In this document: positions 37,343 to 45,490 of the stretch, piece by piece
Numbering within the stretch: position 1 is the stretch's first letter
Layout of the letters: the number at the start of each line of letters is the position of its first letter
DNA from: Cupriavidus taiwanensis
GTDB lineage: Bacteria; Pseudomonadota; Gammaproteobacteria; Burkholderiales; Burkholderiaceae
Assembly (NCBI RefSeq): GCF_900250075.1
Contig: NZ_LT977071.1
Location: 1,798,941 to 1,862,940 of the forward strand
DNA length: 64,000 nt
Direction: 5' to 3'
Program-made: the position numbers and the translations under genes
The notes under the pieces: generated by a model
What the model saw: the letters and a program-made list of their open reading frames with translations, nothing else
Databases searched by the model: none
Told to the model about the DNA's origin: nothing

Positions 37343-38959
37343 ATGACGATCAGCCTGACCCGCGCCAAGACGCGCGCCGAGACGAGTGCCCCGGCCTCCG
37401 GCATGACCGCCGAAGAACGCAAGGTCATCCTTGCCTCATCCTTCGGCGCCCTGATGGAGTGGTACGACTTTTACATCTACGCGGCGCTGGCGGTGTATTT
37501 CGGCGCACTGTTCTTTCCGCCGGGCAATGAAACGGCCGCCTTCCTGGCCAGCCTGGCTACCTTCGGCGCCGGCTTCCTGATCCGGCCGGTGGGCGCGCTG
37601 GTGTTCGGGCGCCTGGGCGACCGGATCGGCCGCAAGTACACCTTCCTGGTCACCATCCTGCTGATGGGCGTGGCCACGGTGGGCGTCGGCGTGCTGCCGA
37701 CATACGAGCAGATCGGCATCACCGCCACGGTGCTGCTGGTGCTGCTGCGACTGCTGCAAGGCCTCGCGCTGGGCGGCGAAGTGGGCGGCGCGGTCACGTA
37801 TGTCGCCGAGCATTCGCCGGCAGGCAAGCGCGGCCTCTACACCAGCTCGCTGCAGACCACCGCCACGCTGGGGCTGCTGTCCTCGCTATTCGTGGTCTAC
37901 CTGCTCAAGACCTTCCTGACCGAAGCGGAATTCCGCGCGTGGGGCTGGCGCATCCCGTTCATCGTGTCGCTGGTGATGCTGGTGATCTCGGTCTATATCC
38001 GCGGCAAGCTGCATGAATCGCCGGTGTTCGCACGCATGAAGGCTGGCAATGCCACCTCGAAGTCCCCCATCCGCGAAAGCTTCACGCGGTGGGAGAACCT
38101 GAAGTCGGTGCTGCTGCTGTTCGTGGTGGCCGCCGGACTCGGCGCGATCTTCGGCACCGGCCACTTCTACAGCATGTTCTTCCTCAACAAGACGCTGCAC
38201 GTGCCGATCGAAACCGTGCACAAGCTGATCGCGATCGCCCTGGTGGTGGCGACGCCTTGCTACCTGTTCTTCGGCTGGCTGTCGGACCGCATCGGCCGCA
38301 AGTACATCATGATGGCCGCCTGCCTGCTGGCTGCGCTCTGCACCCAGCCGGTGTTCAAGGGGCTGACCCACTACGCCAATCCCGCCCTGGAGCAGTTCCA
38401 GCGGCAAGGCACGGTGCAAGTGACCGCGGGCGACTGCAAGGCGCGCCTGTTCGGCGAACCGGTGTCGGCCTGCGACAAGATCCGCGGCTACCTGACCGAC
38501 CTGGGCGTGGGCTACACCTTCGTGCCGGCCAGCGACCCGGGCCGGGCGGAAATCCAGATCGGCGCGCGCACGCTACAGGGCTTCGACCGCACCGCCATCA
38601 AGACGGCACTGGTCGAGGCCGGCTGGCCGGAGCGCGCCGATCCCGGCAGGATGAATACGCCGATGGTGTTCATGCTGCTGCTGGTGCCGATCCTGTTCCT
38701 GGCCATGGTCTATGGGCCGATGGCCGCCTTCATGGTCGAGCTGTTCCCGGCCCGGGTACGCTACACCTCGCTGTCGCTGCCCTTCCACCTTGGTGCGGGC
38801 TGGGTCGGAGGCATGCTGTCATTCGTGGTGACGGCGATGAACGTCTCCAGCGGCGACGTGTATTTTGGCCTCTGGTACCCGGTGGTTATCGCCGGCCTCG
38901 CCTTCGTCATCGGCATGGTGTTCGTGCCGGAGACGCGCGGGCGCGACCTGTCCACCTGA
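37343..38959 (+). CDS. MFS metabolite:H+ symporter (MHS family), probable picolinate uptake
   Basis: 538 residues, twelve predicted membrane segments with MFS signatures GRLGDRIGRKYT (loop 2-3) and GWLSDRIGRKY (loop 8-9). The MHS subfamily imports organic acids with protons. An extra segment of about 95 residues, hydrophilic with two cysteines (GDCKARLFG, SACDKI), sits between segments 9 and 10, explaining the length. AAAGGAG precedes the ATG. Position among pic genes and PicR-type operators upstream suggest picolinate uptake; the substrate is inferred. A terminator follows. Confidence 0.87.
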   Translation: MTISLTRAKTRAETSAPASGMTAEERKVILASSFGALMEWYDFYIYAALAVYFGALFFPPGNETAAFLASLATFGAGFLIRPVGALVFGRLGDRIGRKYTFLVTILLMGVATVGVGVLPTYEQIGITATVLLVLLRLLQGLALGGEVGGAVTYVAEHSPAGKRGLYTSSLQTTATLGLLSSLFVVYLLKTFLTEAEFRAWGWRIPFIVSLVMLVISVYIRGKLHESPVFARMKAGNATSKSPIRESFTRWENLKSVLLLFVVAAGLGAIFGTGHFYSMFFLNKTLHVPIETVHKLIAIALVVATPCYLFFGWLSDRIGRKYIMMAACLLAALCTQPVFKGLTHYANPALEQFQRQGTVQVTAGDCKARLFGEPVSACDKIRGYLTDLGVGYTFVPASDPGRAEIQIGARTLQGFDRTAIKTALVEAGWPERADPGRMNTPMVFMLLLVPILFLAMVYGPMAAFMVELFPARVRYTSLSLPFHLGAGWVGGMLSFVVTAMNVSSGDVYFGLWYPVVIAGLAFVIGMVFVPETRGRDLST

Positions 38960-38983
38960 GCGCTGCTCTCCGGCGCACTTGCA

Positions 38984-39005
38984 GGGCGGAGAACTCCGCC
39001 CTTTT
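38984..39005 (+). terminator. Intrinsic terminator after the MFS symporter
   Basis: GGGCGGA (38984-38990), loop GAAC, TCCGCCC (38995-39001), then TTTT: a 7-bp GC stem plus T-run 24 bases after the stop codon. It separates the symporter from the ABC operon, which has its own operator just downstream. Confidence 0.8.
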
Positions 39006-39013
39006 CATCGGCA

Positions 39014-39030
39014 TATATTCAGCATACTGA
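39014..39030 (+). promoter_or_regulatory. Promoter -10 and operator of the ABC importer operon
   Basis: TATATT (39014-39019) runs into the palindrome TCAGCATACTGA (39019-39030), sharing one T. The same -10/operator fusion occurs before the Rieske genes at 43841-43857. No good -35 at 17 bases. Confidence 0.6.
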
Positions 39031-39125
39031 TTTTCTTCCCGAGCGCGCGCAGCGATGGCGCCCGCGTCGGGCGCATGCAGCCATCGCCAACTTCCATCCC
39101 TTCGCGCAGACAACCTGGAGCCCCC

Positions 39126-40343
39126 ATGTCCACCTCTCGCATCCTACGCACCCTAGCCTCGTCGTCCGCACTGCTCGGCCTGGCGCAGGCCACGCCCGCC
39201 CTGGCCGACGCCAGCGGCGTGAAGATCGGCGTCATCACCGATATGTCCGGCTCCTATGCCGATCTGTCCGGCAAGGGCTCGGTCGTCGCCGCCCAGATGG
39301 CCGTCGATGAGTTCGGCGGCAAGGCCCTGGGCAAGCCCGTCACGGTGCTTTCGGCGGATCACCAGAACAAGGCGGATATCGCTTCGTCGCTGGCGCGCCG
39401 ATGGTTCGATACCGACGGCGTCGACATGGTGATCGACTTCCCCAACTCGTCAACCGCGCTCGCGGTGCAGGAAGTGGCGCGCCAGAAGCAGAAGATCGAC
39501 ATCGTCTCCACCGGCGGCGCCATGGCGCTGACCAACCAGAACTGTTCGCCCACAGGCTTCCATTGGGCCTGGGACACCTACTCGGTGTCGTATCCGCTGG
39601 TCCGCCGCCTGATCGACCAGGGCCGCAACAGCTGGTACTACATCACCGTGGACTATGCCTTCGGCCAGTCGCTGGAAGCCGATTTCCGCAAGGCCGTGGA
39701 TGCCGGTGGCGGCAAGAACGTCGGCAGCACGCGCCATCCGCTCAATGCCAGCGACTTCAGCAGCCCGGTGGTCGCGGCGTCGGCCTCCAAGGCCAAGGTG
39801 GTGGTGCTGGCCAACGCCGGCAACGACATGATTAATGGCGTCAAGGCCGCCGGCGAGTTCGGCCTGATCAAGGCGGGGCAGACGGTCATCACGCCGTCCA
39901 CCTTCATCACCGATATCAAAAGTCTGGGTCTGCCCGCCGCGCAGGGCCTGACCTATGTCGATCCGTTCAGGCTCGACCTCGACGCGAAGTCGAAGGACTT
40001 CGTCGAGCGCTACCACAAGCGCCACAAGGCGTATCCCACGCACGGGCAGATCGGCGTCTATTCCGGCGTGCTGCACTACCTGAAGGCCGTGGAAGCCGCC
40101 AGGACCGTCGAGGGCCCCGCGGTGGCGGACAAGATGCGCGCGCTGCCCGTCAACGACGCCTTCGTGCGCAATGGCAAGGTCCGGATCGATGGCCGCATGG
40201 TGCACGACATGTACCTGGCCCAGGCCAAGACGCCGGCGGAGTCGAAAGGCCCGTGGGACCTGGTCAAGTACATCGGCACCATTCCCGGCGACGAGGCCTT
40301 CCGCCCCCTCTCCGCCAGTGAATGCCCGCTGGTCAAGAAGTGA
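39126..40343 (+). CDS. ABC transporter substrate-binding protein (branched-chain amino acid type)
   Basis: 405 residues: Sec signal (to about residue 28, ALADASG) and a type 1 periplasmic binding fold (KIGVITDMSGSYADLSG, AVDEFGGK, VDFAFGQSLE-like region). It belongs to a LivJ-like subgroup found with aromatic-acid catabolism genes. First gene of a five-gene import operon under a PicR-type operator, so its ligand is probably picolinate or a structural relative. Confidence 0.9.
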   Translation: MSTSRILRTLASSSALLGLAQATPALADASGVKIGVITDMSGSYADLSGKGSVVAAQMAVDEFGGKALGKPVTVLSADHQNKADIASSLARRWFDTDGVDMVIDFPNSSTALAVQEVARQKQKIDIVSTGGAMALTNQNCSPTGFHWAWDTYSVSYPLVRRLIDQGRNSWYYITVDYAFGQSLEADFRKAVDAGGGKNVGSTRHPLNASDFSSPVVAASASKAKVVVLANAGNDMINGVKAAGEFGLIKAGQTVITPSTFITDIKSLGLPAAQGLTYVDPFRLDLDAKSKDFVERYHKRHKAYPTHGQIGVYSGVLHYLKAVEAARTVEGPAVADKMRALPVNDAFVRNGKVRIDGRMVHDMYLAQAKTPAESKGPWDLVKYIGTIPGDEAFRPLSASECPLVKK

Positions 40344-40351
40344 GCGCGCCA

Positions 40352-41125
40352 ATGCCTGAGCAAGACGTGATCCTGCGCACGCAGCGGCTGACCAAGGCGT
40401 TCAAGGGCTTTACCGCCGTCAGCGATGTCAGCCTGTCGGTGCGGCGGGGCTCGATCCATGCGCTGATCGGCCCCAACGGCGCCGGCAAGACCACCTGTTT
40501 CAACCTGCTGACCAAGTTCCACGCGCCGTCGTCCGGCTCCATTCATTTCAACGGGGCCGACATCACCGCTCTGCGCCCGGCGCAGATCGCCCGCATGGGC
40601 GTGATCCGCTCGTTCCAGATTTCCGCGGTGTTCCCGCAGCTGACCGTGCTGGAGAACGTGCGCATCGCGCTGCAGCGCAAGCTGGGAACGTCGTGGCATT
40701 TCTGGCGCGGCAAGCGCTCGCTGTCACGGCTGGATGCGCACGCCATGGAACTGCTGGACGAGGTGGGCCTGGCCAGCTTCGCGCACCTTGGCACGGCGGA
40801 GCTGGCCTATGGCCGCAAGCGCGCACTCGAGCTGGCCACCACGCTAGCCACCGATCCGGAACTGATGCTGCTGGACGAGCCCACGCAGGGTATGGGCCAC
40901 GAGGACGTCGAGACCGTGACCGCGCTGATCAAGCGCGTGTCCGCGGGACGGACCGTGCTGATGGTGGAGCACAACATGAGCGTGGTGTCGTCGATCGTCG
41001 ATCGCATCACGGTGCTGCAGCGCGGCGCCGTGCTGGCCGAGGGCACGTACGACGAAATCTCGCGCAATCCGCAGGTGAAGGAAGCCTATATGGGAACCAC
41101 CGAAGACCAGCAGGAGGCCGCATGA
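40352..41125 (+). CDS. ABC transporter ATP-binding protein, LivG type
   Basis: 257 residues: Walker A GPNGAGKTT, signature-equivalent LAYGRKRALELA, Walker B LMLLDEPTQGM and switch His in MVEHNMS, with the LivG C-terminal extension. The usual LSGG is replaced by AYGRKRAL, as in several LivG proteins. ATG 40352 is used; GTG 40340, which overlaps the preceding stop, is an alternative. The next gene overlaps by 4 bases. Confidence 0.92.
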   Translation: MPEQDVILRTQRLTKAFKGFTAVSDVSLSVRRGSIHALIGPNGAGKTTCFNLLTKFHAPSSGSIHFNGADITALRPAQIARMGVIRSFQISAVFPQLTVLENVRIALQRKLGTSWHFWRGKRSLSRLDAHAMELLDEVGLASFAHLGTAELAYGRKRALELATTLATDPELMLLDEPTQGMGHEDVETVTALIKRVSAGRTVLMVEHNMSVVSSIVDRITVLQRGAVLAEGTYDEISRNPQVKEAYMGTTEDQQEAA

Positions 41126-41859
41126 CCGCAACCGCCACCCCGGCCCTCGAATTGCGGGGCCTGCATGCCTGGTACGGCGAATCGCACATCCTGCACGGTG
41201 TCGACCTGGCGGTCCATCCGGGTGAAGTGATCACGCTGCTGGGCCGCAACGGCGCCGGGCGCACCACCACGCTGCGCGCCATCATGGGACTGACCGGCAC
41301 GCGCAAGGGCTCGGTGCGCGTATTCGGCCGGGAAACGATCGGCATGAAGACGCACCGCATTGCGCCGCTGGGGCTTGGCTACTGCCCGGAGGAGCGCGCC
41401 ATTTTCGCCAGCCTGTCGTGCGAAGAGAACCTGCTGCTGCCGCCGGCCTTCGAGGCAGCGCCGGGCGCGACGGGTCTGCTCGAGCCCATGTCGGTCGCCG
41501 AGATCTACGAGATGTTCCCCAACCTGCATGAGCGGCGCAAGAGCCAGGGCACGCGCATGTCGGGCGGCGAGCAGCAGATGCTGGCAGTGGCGCGCATCCT
41601 GCGCACCGGCGCCAGCGTGCTGCTGCTCGACGAGATCTCGGAAGGGCTGGCACCGGTGATCGTGCAGAAGCTCGCAAAGATGATCGCCACGCTGCGCCGG
41701 CGCGGCTACACCATCGTCATGGTGGAGCAGAACTTCCGCTTCGCGGCGCCGCTGGCGGACCGCTTCTTCGTGATGGAGCACGGCCGCATCGTGGAGGCCT
41801 TCGCCGCCAGCGAGCTGGAACGGAAGATGTCCACGCTCAACGCCCTGCTGGGCGTGTAA
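41122..41859 (+). CDS. ABC transporter ATP-binding protein, LivF type, Walker A Lys replaced by Arg
   Basis: 245 residues of LivF type: signature RMSGGEQQMLA, Walker B VLLLDEI, switch region MVEQNF. The Walker A reads GRNGAGRTT, so the nucleotide-binding lysine is R47 (codon 41260-41262). Such a change usually weakens ATP hydrolysis; in an ABC heterodimer the LivG site could carry the work. I have seen similar variants in this subfamily, so it is probably not a sequencing error. Confidence 0.9.
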   Translation: MTATATPALELRGLHAWYGESHILHGVDLAVHPGEVITLLGRNGAGRTTTLRAIMGLTGTRKGSVRVFGRETIGMKTHRIAPLGLGYCPEERAIFASLSCEENLLLPPAFEAAPGATGLLEPMSVAEIYEMFPNLHERRKSQGTRMSGGEQQMLAVARILRTGASVLLLDEISEGLAPVIVQKLAKMIATLRRRGYTIVMVEQNFRFAAPLADRFFVMEHGRIVEAFAASELERKMSTLNALLGV

Positions 41860-41871
41860 GGAGACCTTGTC

Positions 41872-42756
41872 ATGGAATTGTTTGGAGTGCCCCTGCCCGC
41901 GCTGCTGAGCCAGCTGCTGCTGGGGCTGGTCAACGGGTCGTTCTACGCGATCCTGAGCCTGGGGCTGGCCGTGATCTTCGGCCTGCTCAACGTGATCAAC
42001 TTCGCGCACGGCGCGTTGTTCATGCTGGGCGCGGTGCTGGCGTGGATGGGCCTGAACTACCTTGGGATCAGCTACTGGCTGATGCTGCTGCTGGCGCCGC
42101 TGGTGGCCGGTGCGCTGGGCGTTGTACTAGAGCGCACCATGCTGCGCCACCTGTACCGCTTCGACCACCTGTACGGGCTGCTGCTGACGCTCGGCATCTG
42201 CCTGCTGATCGAAGGCTTGCTGCGCTCGGTCTACGGGGTCTCCGGGCTGCCCTACCCCACCCCTGAAGCGCTGACCGGTATCAGCCAGCTGGGCTTCATG
42301 GTGCTGCCCAACTACCGTGCCTGGGTGGTAGTGGCATCGCTGACGGTGTGCTTCGCTACCTGGTTCATGATCGAGAAGACCCGGCTGGGCGCTTACCTGC
42401 GCGCCGGCACCGAGAATCCGCGCATGGTCGAAGCCTTCGGCGTCAATGTGCCGCTGCTGGTGACGCTGACCTATGCCTTCGGCGTCGGGCTGGCGGCGCT
42501 CGCCGGCGTGCTCGCCGCGCCGGTGATGCAGGTGTCCCCGCTGATGGGTCAAAACCTGATCATCACGGTGTTCGCGGTGGTGGTGATCGGCGGCATGGGC
42601 TCGATCCTCGGCTCGATCTTTACCGGCCTGGGACTGGGTGTGTTCGAAGGCATCACCAAGGTCTACTATCCCGAAGCGTCCGCGACCGTTGTCTTCGTCG
42701 CCATGGTCTGCGTGCTGCTGGTGCGGCCGGCCGGTTTGTTTGGAAAGGAGAAATAA
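41872..42756 (+). CDS. ABC transporter permease, LivH type
   Basis: 294 residues, about eight hydrophobic segments with LivH patterns: LVNGSFYAILSLGLAVIFG, NFAHGALFMLGA, and the EAA-like loop around RAGTENPRMVEAFGVN. Inner-membrane channel half of the importer. AAGGAG precedes the ATG; the stop TAA shares its last base with the next ATG (TAATG). Confidence 0.93.
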   Translation: MELFGVPLPALLSQLLLGLVNGSFYAILSLGLAVIFGLLNVINFAHGALFMLGAVLAWMGLNYLGISYWLMLLLAPLVAGALGVVLERTMLRHLYRFDHLYGLLLTLGICLLIEGLLRSVYGVSGLPYPTPEALTGISQLGFMVLPNYRAWVVVASLTVCFATWFMIEKTRLGAYLRAGTENPRMVEAFGVNVPLLVTLTYAFGVGLAALAGVLAAPVMQVSPLMGQNLIITVFAVVVIGGMGSILGSIFTGLGLGVFEGITKVYYPEASATVVFVAMVCVLLVRPAGLFGKEK

Positions 42757-43799
42757 TGGCAAGCCCCACTTACGCAACGCGGCCGCGGCTCGCATACGGA
42801 CTGCTGCTGGCGGCGCTGCTGCTCGCGCCCTGGCTGGGCGCCTACCCGGTGCTGGTGATGAAGCTGCTGTGCTTCGCGCTGTTTGCCTGCGCCTTCAACC
42901 TGCTGCTGGGCTATACCGGGCTGGTGTCGTTCGGCCATGCCGCGTTCTTCGGCGGCGCTGCCTACGCCTGCGGCTATGCAATGAAGTCGCTGCAGCTCGC
43001 GCCGGAACTGGCGCTGCTCGGCGGCACCGCCTTCGGTGCGCTGCTGGGACTGGTGTTCGGCGCGCTGGCGATCCGCCGCCAGGGGATCTACTTCGCCATG
43101 ATCACGCTGGCGCTGGCGCAGATGTTCTACTTCTTCTGCCTGCAGGCGCCAATCACCGGCGGCGAAGACGGCATGCAGGCGGTGCCGCGCGGCGAGCTGT
43201 TCGGCTTGCTGCCGCTGGCGTCCGATCACACCATGTACTACGTGGTGCTGGCGATCACGGTCGCTGCCTTCCTCGGCATCATGCGTATCGTCAACTCGCC
43301 CTTCGGGCAGATCCTGCGGGCGATCAAGGAAAACGAGCCGCGCGCGGTCTCGCTGGGCTATGACGCGGACCGGTTCAAGCTGCTGGCGTTCGTGCTGTCG
43401 TCGGCGCTGGCCGGGCTTGCGGGCGCGCTCAAGACTCTGGTGCTGGGCTTCGCCACGCTGACCGACGTCCACTGGATGATGTCGGGCTCGGTGATCCTGA
43501 TGACACTGGTCGGCGGCATGGGCACCCTGTCCGGCCCGCTGGTCGGCGCGCTGGTCATTGTCGCGCTGGAGAACAAGCTGGGGGATGCGGGCAACGCGCT
43601 GGCGGCGATGACTGGGATCGGCTGGTTCGATACGCTGGGCGAGTCGGTCAGCATGGTGACCGGGCTGATCTTCGTGGTCTGCGTGCTGACGTTCCGCCGC
43701 GGCATCATGGGCGAGATCCTGGCGCGGTGGCAGACACGTCCCACGCTGCAGCACGGCGCCGCGGCCACGACCGGGACGGCCCGCACCAGTCAGGGTTAA
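42756..43799 (+). CDS. ABC transporter permease, LivM type
   Basis: 347 residues, LivM-type permease with GYTGLVSFGHAAFFG and the EAA-like loop RAIKENEPRAVSLGYD. Ribosome-binding site AAAGGAG lies 5 bases before the ATG, inside the livH 3' end. Longer in-frame readings exist upstream but overlap livH heavily. The C-terminal tail is hydrophilic (Thr/Ala/Gly). Last gene of the import operon. Confidence 0.93.
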   Translation: MASPTYATRPRLAYGLLLAALLLAPWLGAYPVLVMKLLCFALFACAFNLLLGYTGLVSFGHAAFFGGAAYACGYAMKSLQLAPELALLGGTAFGALLGLVFGALAIRRQGIYFAMITLALAQMFYFFCLQAPITGGEDGMQAVPRGELFGLLPLASDHTMYYVVLAITVAAFLGIMRIVNSPFGQILRAIKENEPRAVSLGYDADRFKLLAFVLSSALAGLAGALKTLVLGFATLTDVHWMMSGSVILMTLVGGMGTLSGPLVGALVIVALENKLGDAGNALAAMTGIGWFDTLGESVSMVTGLIFVVCVLTFRRGIMGEILARWQTRPTLQHGAAATTGTARTSQG

Positions 43800-43823
43800 C
43801 AAGGATATTTCTCGCCCAAAACA

Positions 43824-43857
43824 TCAGTACACTGATCTTATATACTCAGCATACTGA
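43824..43857 (+). promoter_or_regulatory. Promoter and paired operators of the picB (Rieske) operon
   Basis: Palindromes TCAGTACACTGA (43824-43835) and TCAGCATACTGA (43846-43857) flank TATACT (43841-43846), a good -10. The centres are 22 bases apart, two helical turns, allowing two dimers on one face. The -35 at 17 bases (AAAACA) is weak. Confidence 0.75.
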
Positions 43858-43881
43858 CAAATTAGATTTACGGAGATGACC

Positions 43882-44187
43882 ATGGCATGGATTCACATCG
43901 ATGCGGCCGACACGCTGCAGAACGACGAGGTGATGCCGCTGACGCTGGGCGATCGCCAGCTTGCCGTCTATCGCAGCGATGACGCGTTCTTTGTCACCGA
44001 CAACGTCTGCACGCACCAGTACGCCCTGCTGTCCGACGGCTATCTGGAAGACGGCTGCATCGAATGCCCTCTGCACCAGGCCCGCTTCGACATCCGCACC
44101 GGCAAGGCGATGTGCGCGCCCGCAACCGGCGATATCCGCACCTATCCGGTCAAGATCGAAGACAGCCGGGTGTGGGTCGAGCTGTAA
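43882..44187 (+). CDS. Rieske [2Fe-2S] ferredoxin of the 6-hydroxypicolinate oxygenase (PicB component)
   Basis: 101 residues with Rieske ligands CTH and, 17 residues later, CPLHQ. Soluble ferredoxin that shuttles electrons from the reductase to the terminal oxygenase. ATG 43882 is chosen over the in-frame ATG at 43876 because CGGAG directly abuts 43876 but lies 7 bases before 43882. First of four genes that together form a four-component oxygenase. Confidence 0.92.
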   Translation: MAWIHIDAADTLQNDEVMPLTLGDRQLAVYRSDDAFFVTDNVCTHQYALLSDGYLEDGCIECPLHQARFDIRTGKAMCAPATGDIRTYPVKIEDSRVWVEL

Positions 44188-44197
44188 GGAGGCGGTC

Positions 44198-45478
44198 ATG
44201 ACAGAGCACACGCCCATCCTGATCGTCGGTGCCGGCCAGGCCGGCGCCATGGCCGCGGCCACGCTGCGTGGCCTGGGCTACGGCGGCCGCCTGGTCATGG
44301 CAGGCGGCGAACGGCACGCGCCGTACGAACGCCCCCCGCTGTCCAAGTCCGTGCTCGCCGACGTCGGACAGGACGGCAAGATCGGCGTGCACCCCGCCAG
44401 CTTCTATGCCGACCAGGACATCGAACTGCGGCTGGGCGCCAGCGTCACCTCGCTCGATGCAGCCCGCCATGTCGCGCACCTGGCAGACGGCAGCGCCATC
44501 GGCTACGACGCCTGCCTGCTCGCCACCGGCGGCAATGCCCGCGTGCTGCCGGCGCTGCCGCCGGGCACGCCCCATGTGCATTACCTGCGCTCGCTGGATG
44601 ACGCGGCGCGCCTGCGCGACGCCATGCCGCGCGCCGGTGAACTGGTGGTGATCGGCGGTGGCTTCCTTGGCCTGGAGACCGCTTCGACGGCCGCGGCCAT
44701 GGGCCTGAAGGTTACGCTGGTCGAGCATGCACACCGCCTGCTGGCCCGCGCGCTGCCCGCTGAGCTTTCCACGTGGCTGGCCGACCGGGTGCAGGCGCAA
44801 GGCGTGACCCTGCGCCTCGGCTGCGGCATCGTTCATTGCGATGTCCAGGGCGGCGCCGTGCGGATGCAACTCGACGATGGCGCGTCGCTGCGCGCTCCGC
44901 TGGTGGTGATTGCCATCGGCCTCACCCCGGAAGTCACGCTGGCGGTGGGCGCCGGGCTGGCTCTGCATCCGCAGAACGGCGGCATCCAGGTCGACGCCCG
45001 GTGCCGCACCAGCGCCGAAAGCGTCTACGCCGCTGGCGACTGCTGCAGCCAGTACCAGCCGCTGTTCGGCACCGAGGTGCGGCTCGAGTCGTGGCAAAGC
45101 GCCAATGAGCAGGCGCGCATCGCGGCAGCATCCATGATGGCCGTGGATGCCGAACCCGCAGCACTGCCGTGGTTCTGGACTGACCAGTTCGGTTGCAACG
45201 TACAGATGCTCGGCGCCGCGCATCCGGAACTCCGTTATGCCTGGCGCGGCAGCGCCGCCCACGATGACGCCGCGCCGAAGTTCATGCTGCTGGGCACCCG
45301 CCAGGGCCGCCTGAGCCACGCCATTGCCGTGAATGCAGGCGGCGACCTGCGCCAGTTGCGCGCACTGGTTGGACGCGACGTCTCATCCCATCTGGCACGC
45401 CTGTGCGACGACAGACTGCCGCTGCGACAGGTCGTCCGCGAACGCCAAACCGAAGCAGACAGCTCTATCACACTCTGA
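44198..45478 (+). CDS. FAD-dependent ferredoxin reductase (PicB component)
   Basis: 426 residues: two dinucleotide folds, FAD loop VGAGQAGAMAA at the N-terminus and NAD loop VIGGGFLGLE at about residue 150, then the FAD-contact VYAAGDCC. Typical of putidaredoxin-reductase-like partners of Rieske oxygenases. It takes electrons from NAD(P)H for the ferredoxin. AAGGAGG lies ahead of the ATG. Confidence 0.94.
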   Translation: MTEHTPILIVGAGQAGAMAAATLRGLGYGGRLVMAGGERHAPYERPPLSKSVLADVGQDGKIGVHPASFYADQDIELRLGASVTSLDAARHVAHLADGSAIGYDACLLATGGNARVLPALPPGTPHVHYLRSLDDAARLRDAMPRAGELVVIGGGFLGLETASTAAAMGLKVTLVEHAHRLLARALPAELSTWLADRVQAQGVTLRLGCGIVHCDVQGGAVRMQLDDGASLRAPLVVIAIGLTPEVTLAVGAGLALHPQNGGIQVDARCRTSAESVYAAGDCCSQYQPLFGTEVRLESWQSANEQARIAAASMMAVDAEPAALPWFWTDQFGCNVQMLGAAHPELRYAWRGSAAHDDAAPKFMLLGTRQGRLSHAIAVNAGGDLRQLRALVGRDVSSHLARLCDDRLPLRQVVRERQTEADSSITL

Positions 45479-45490
45479 GAGGACCCCCAC

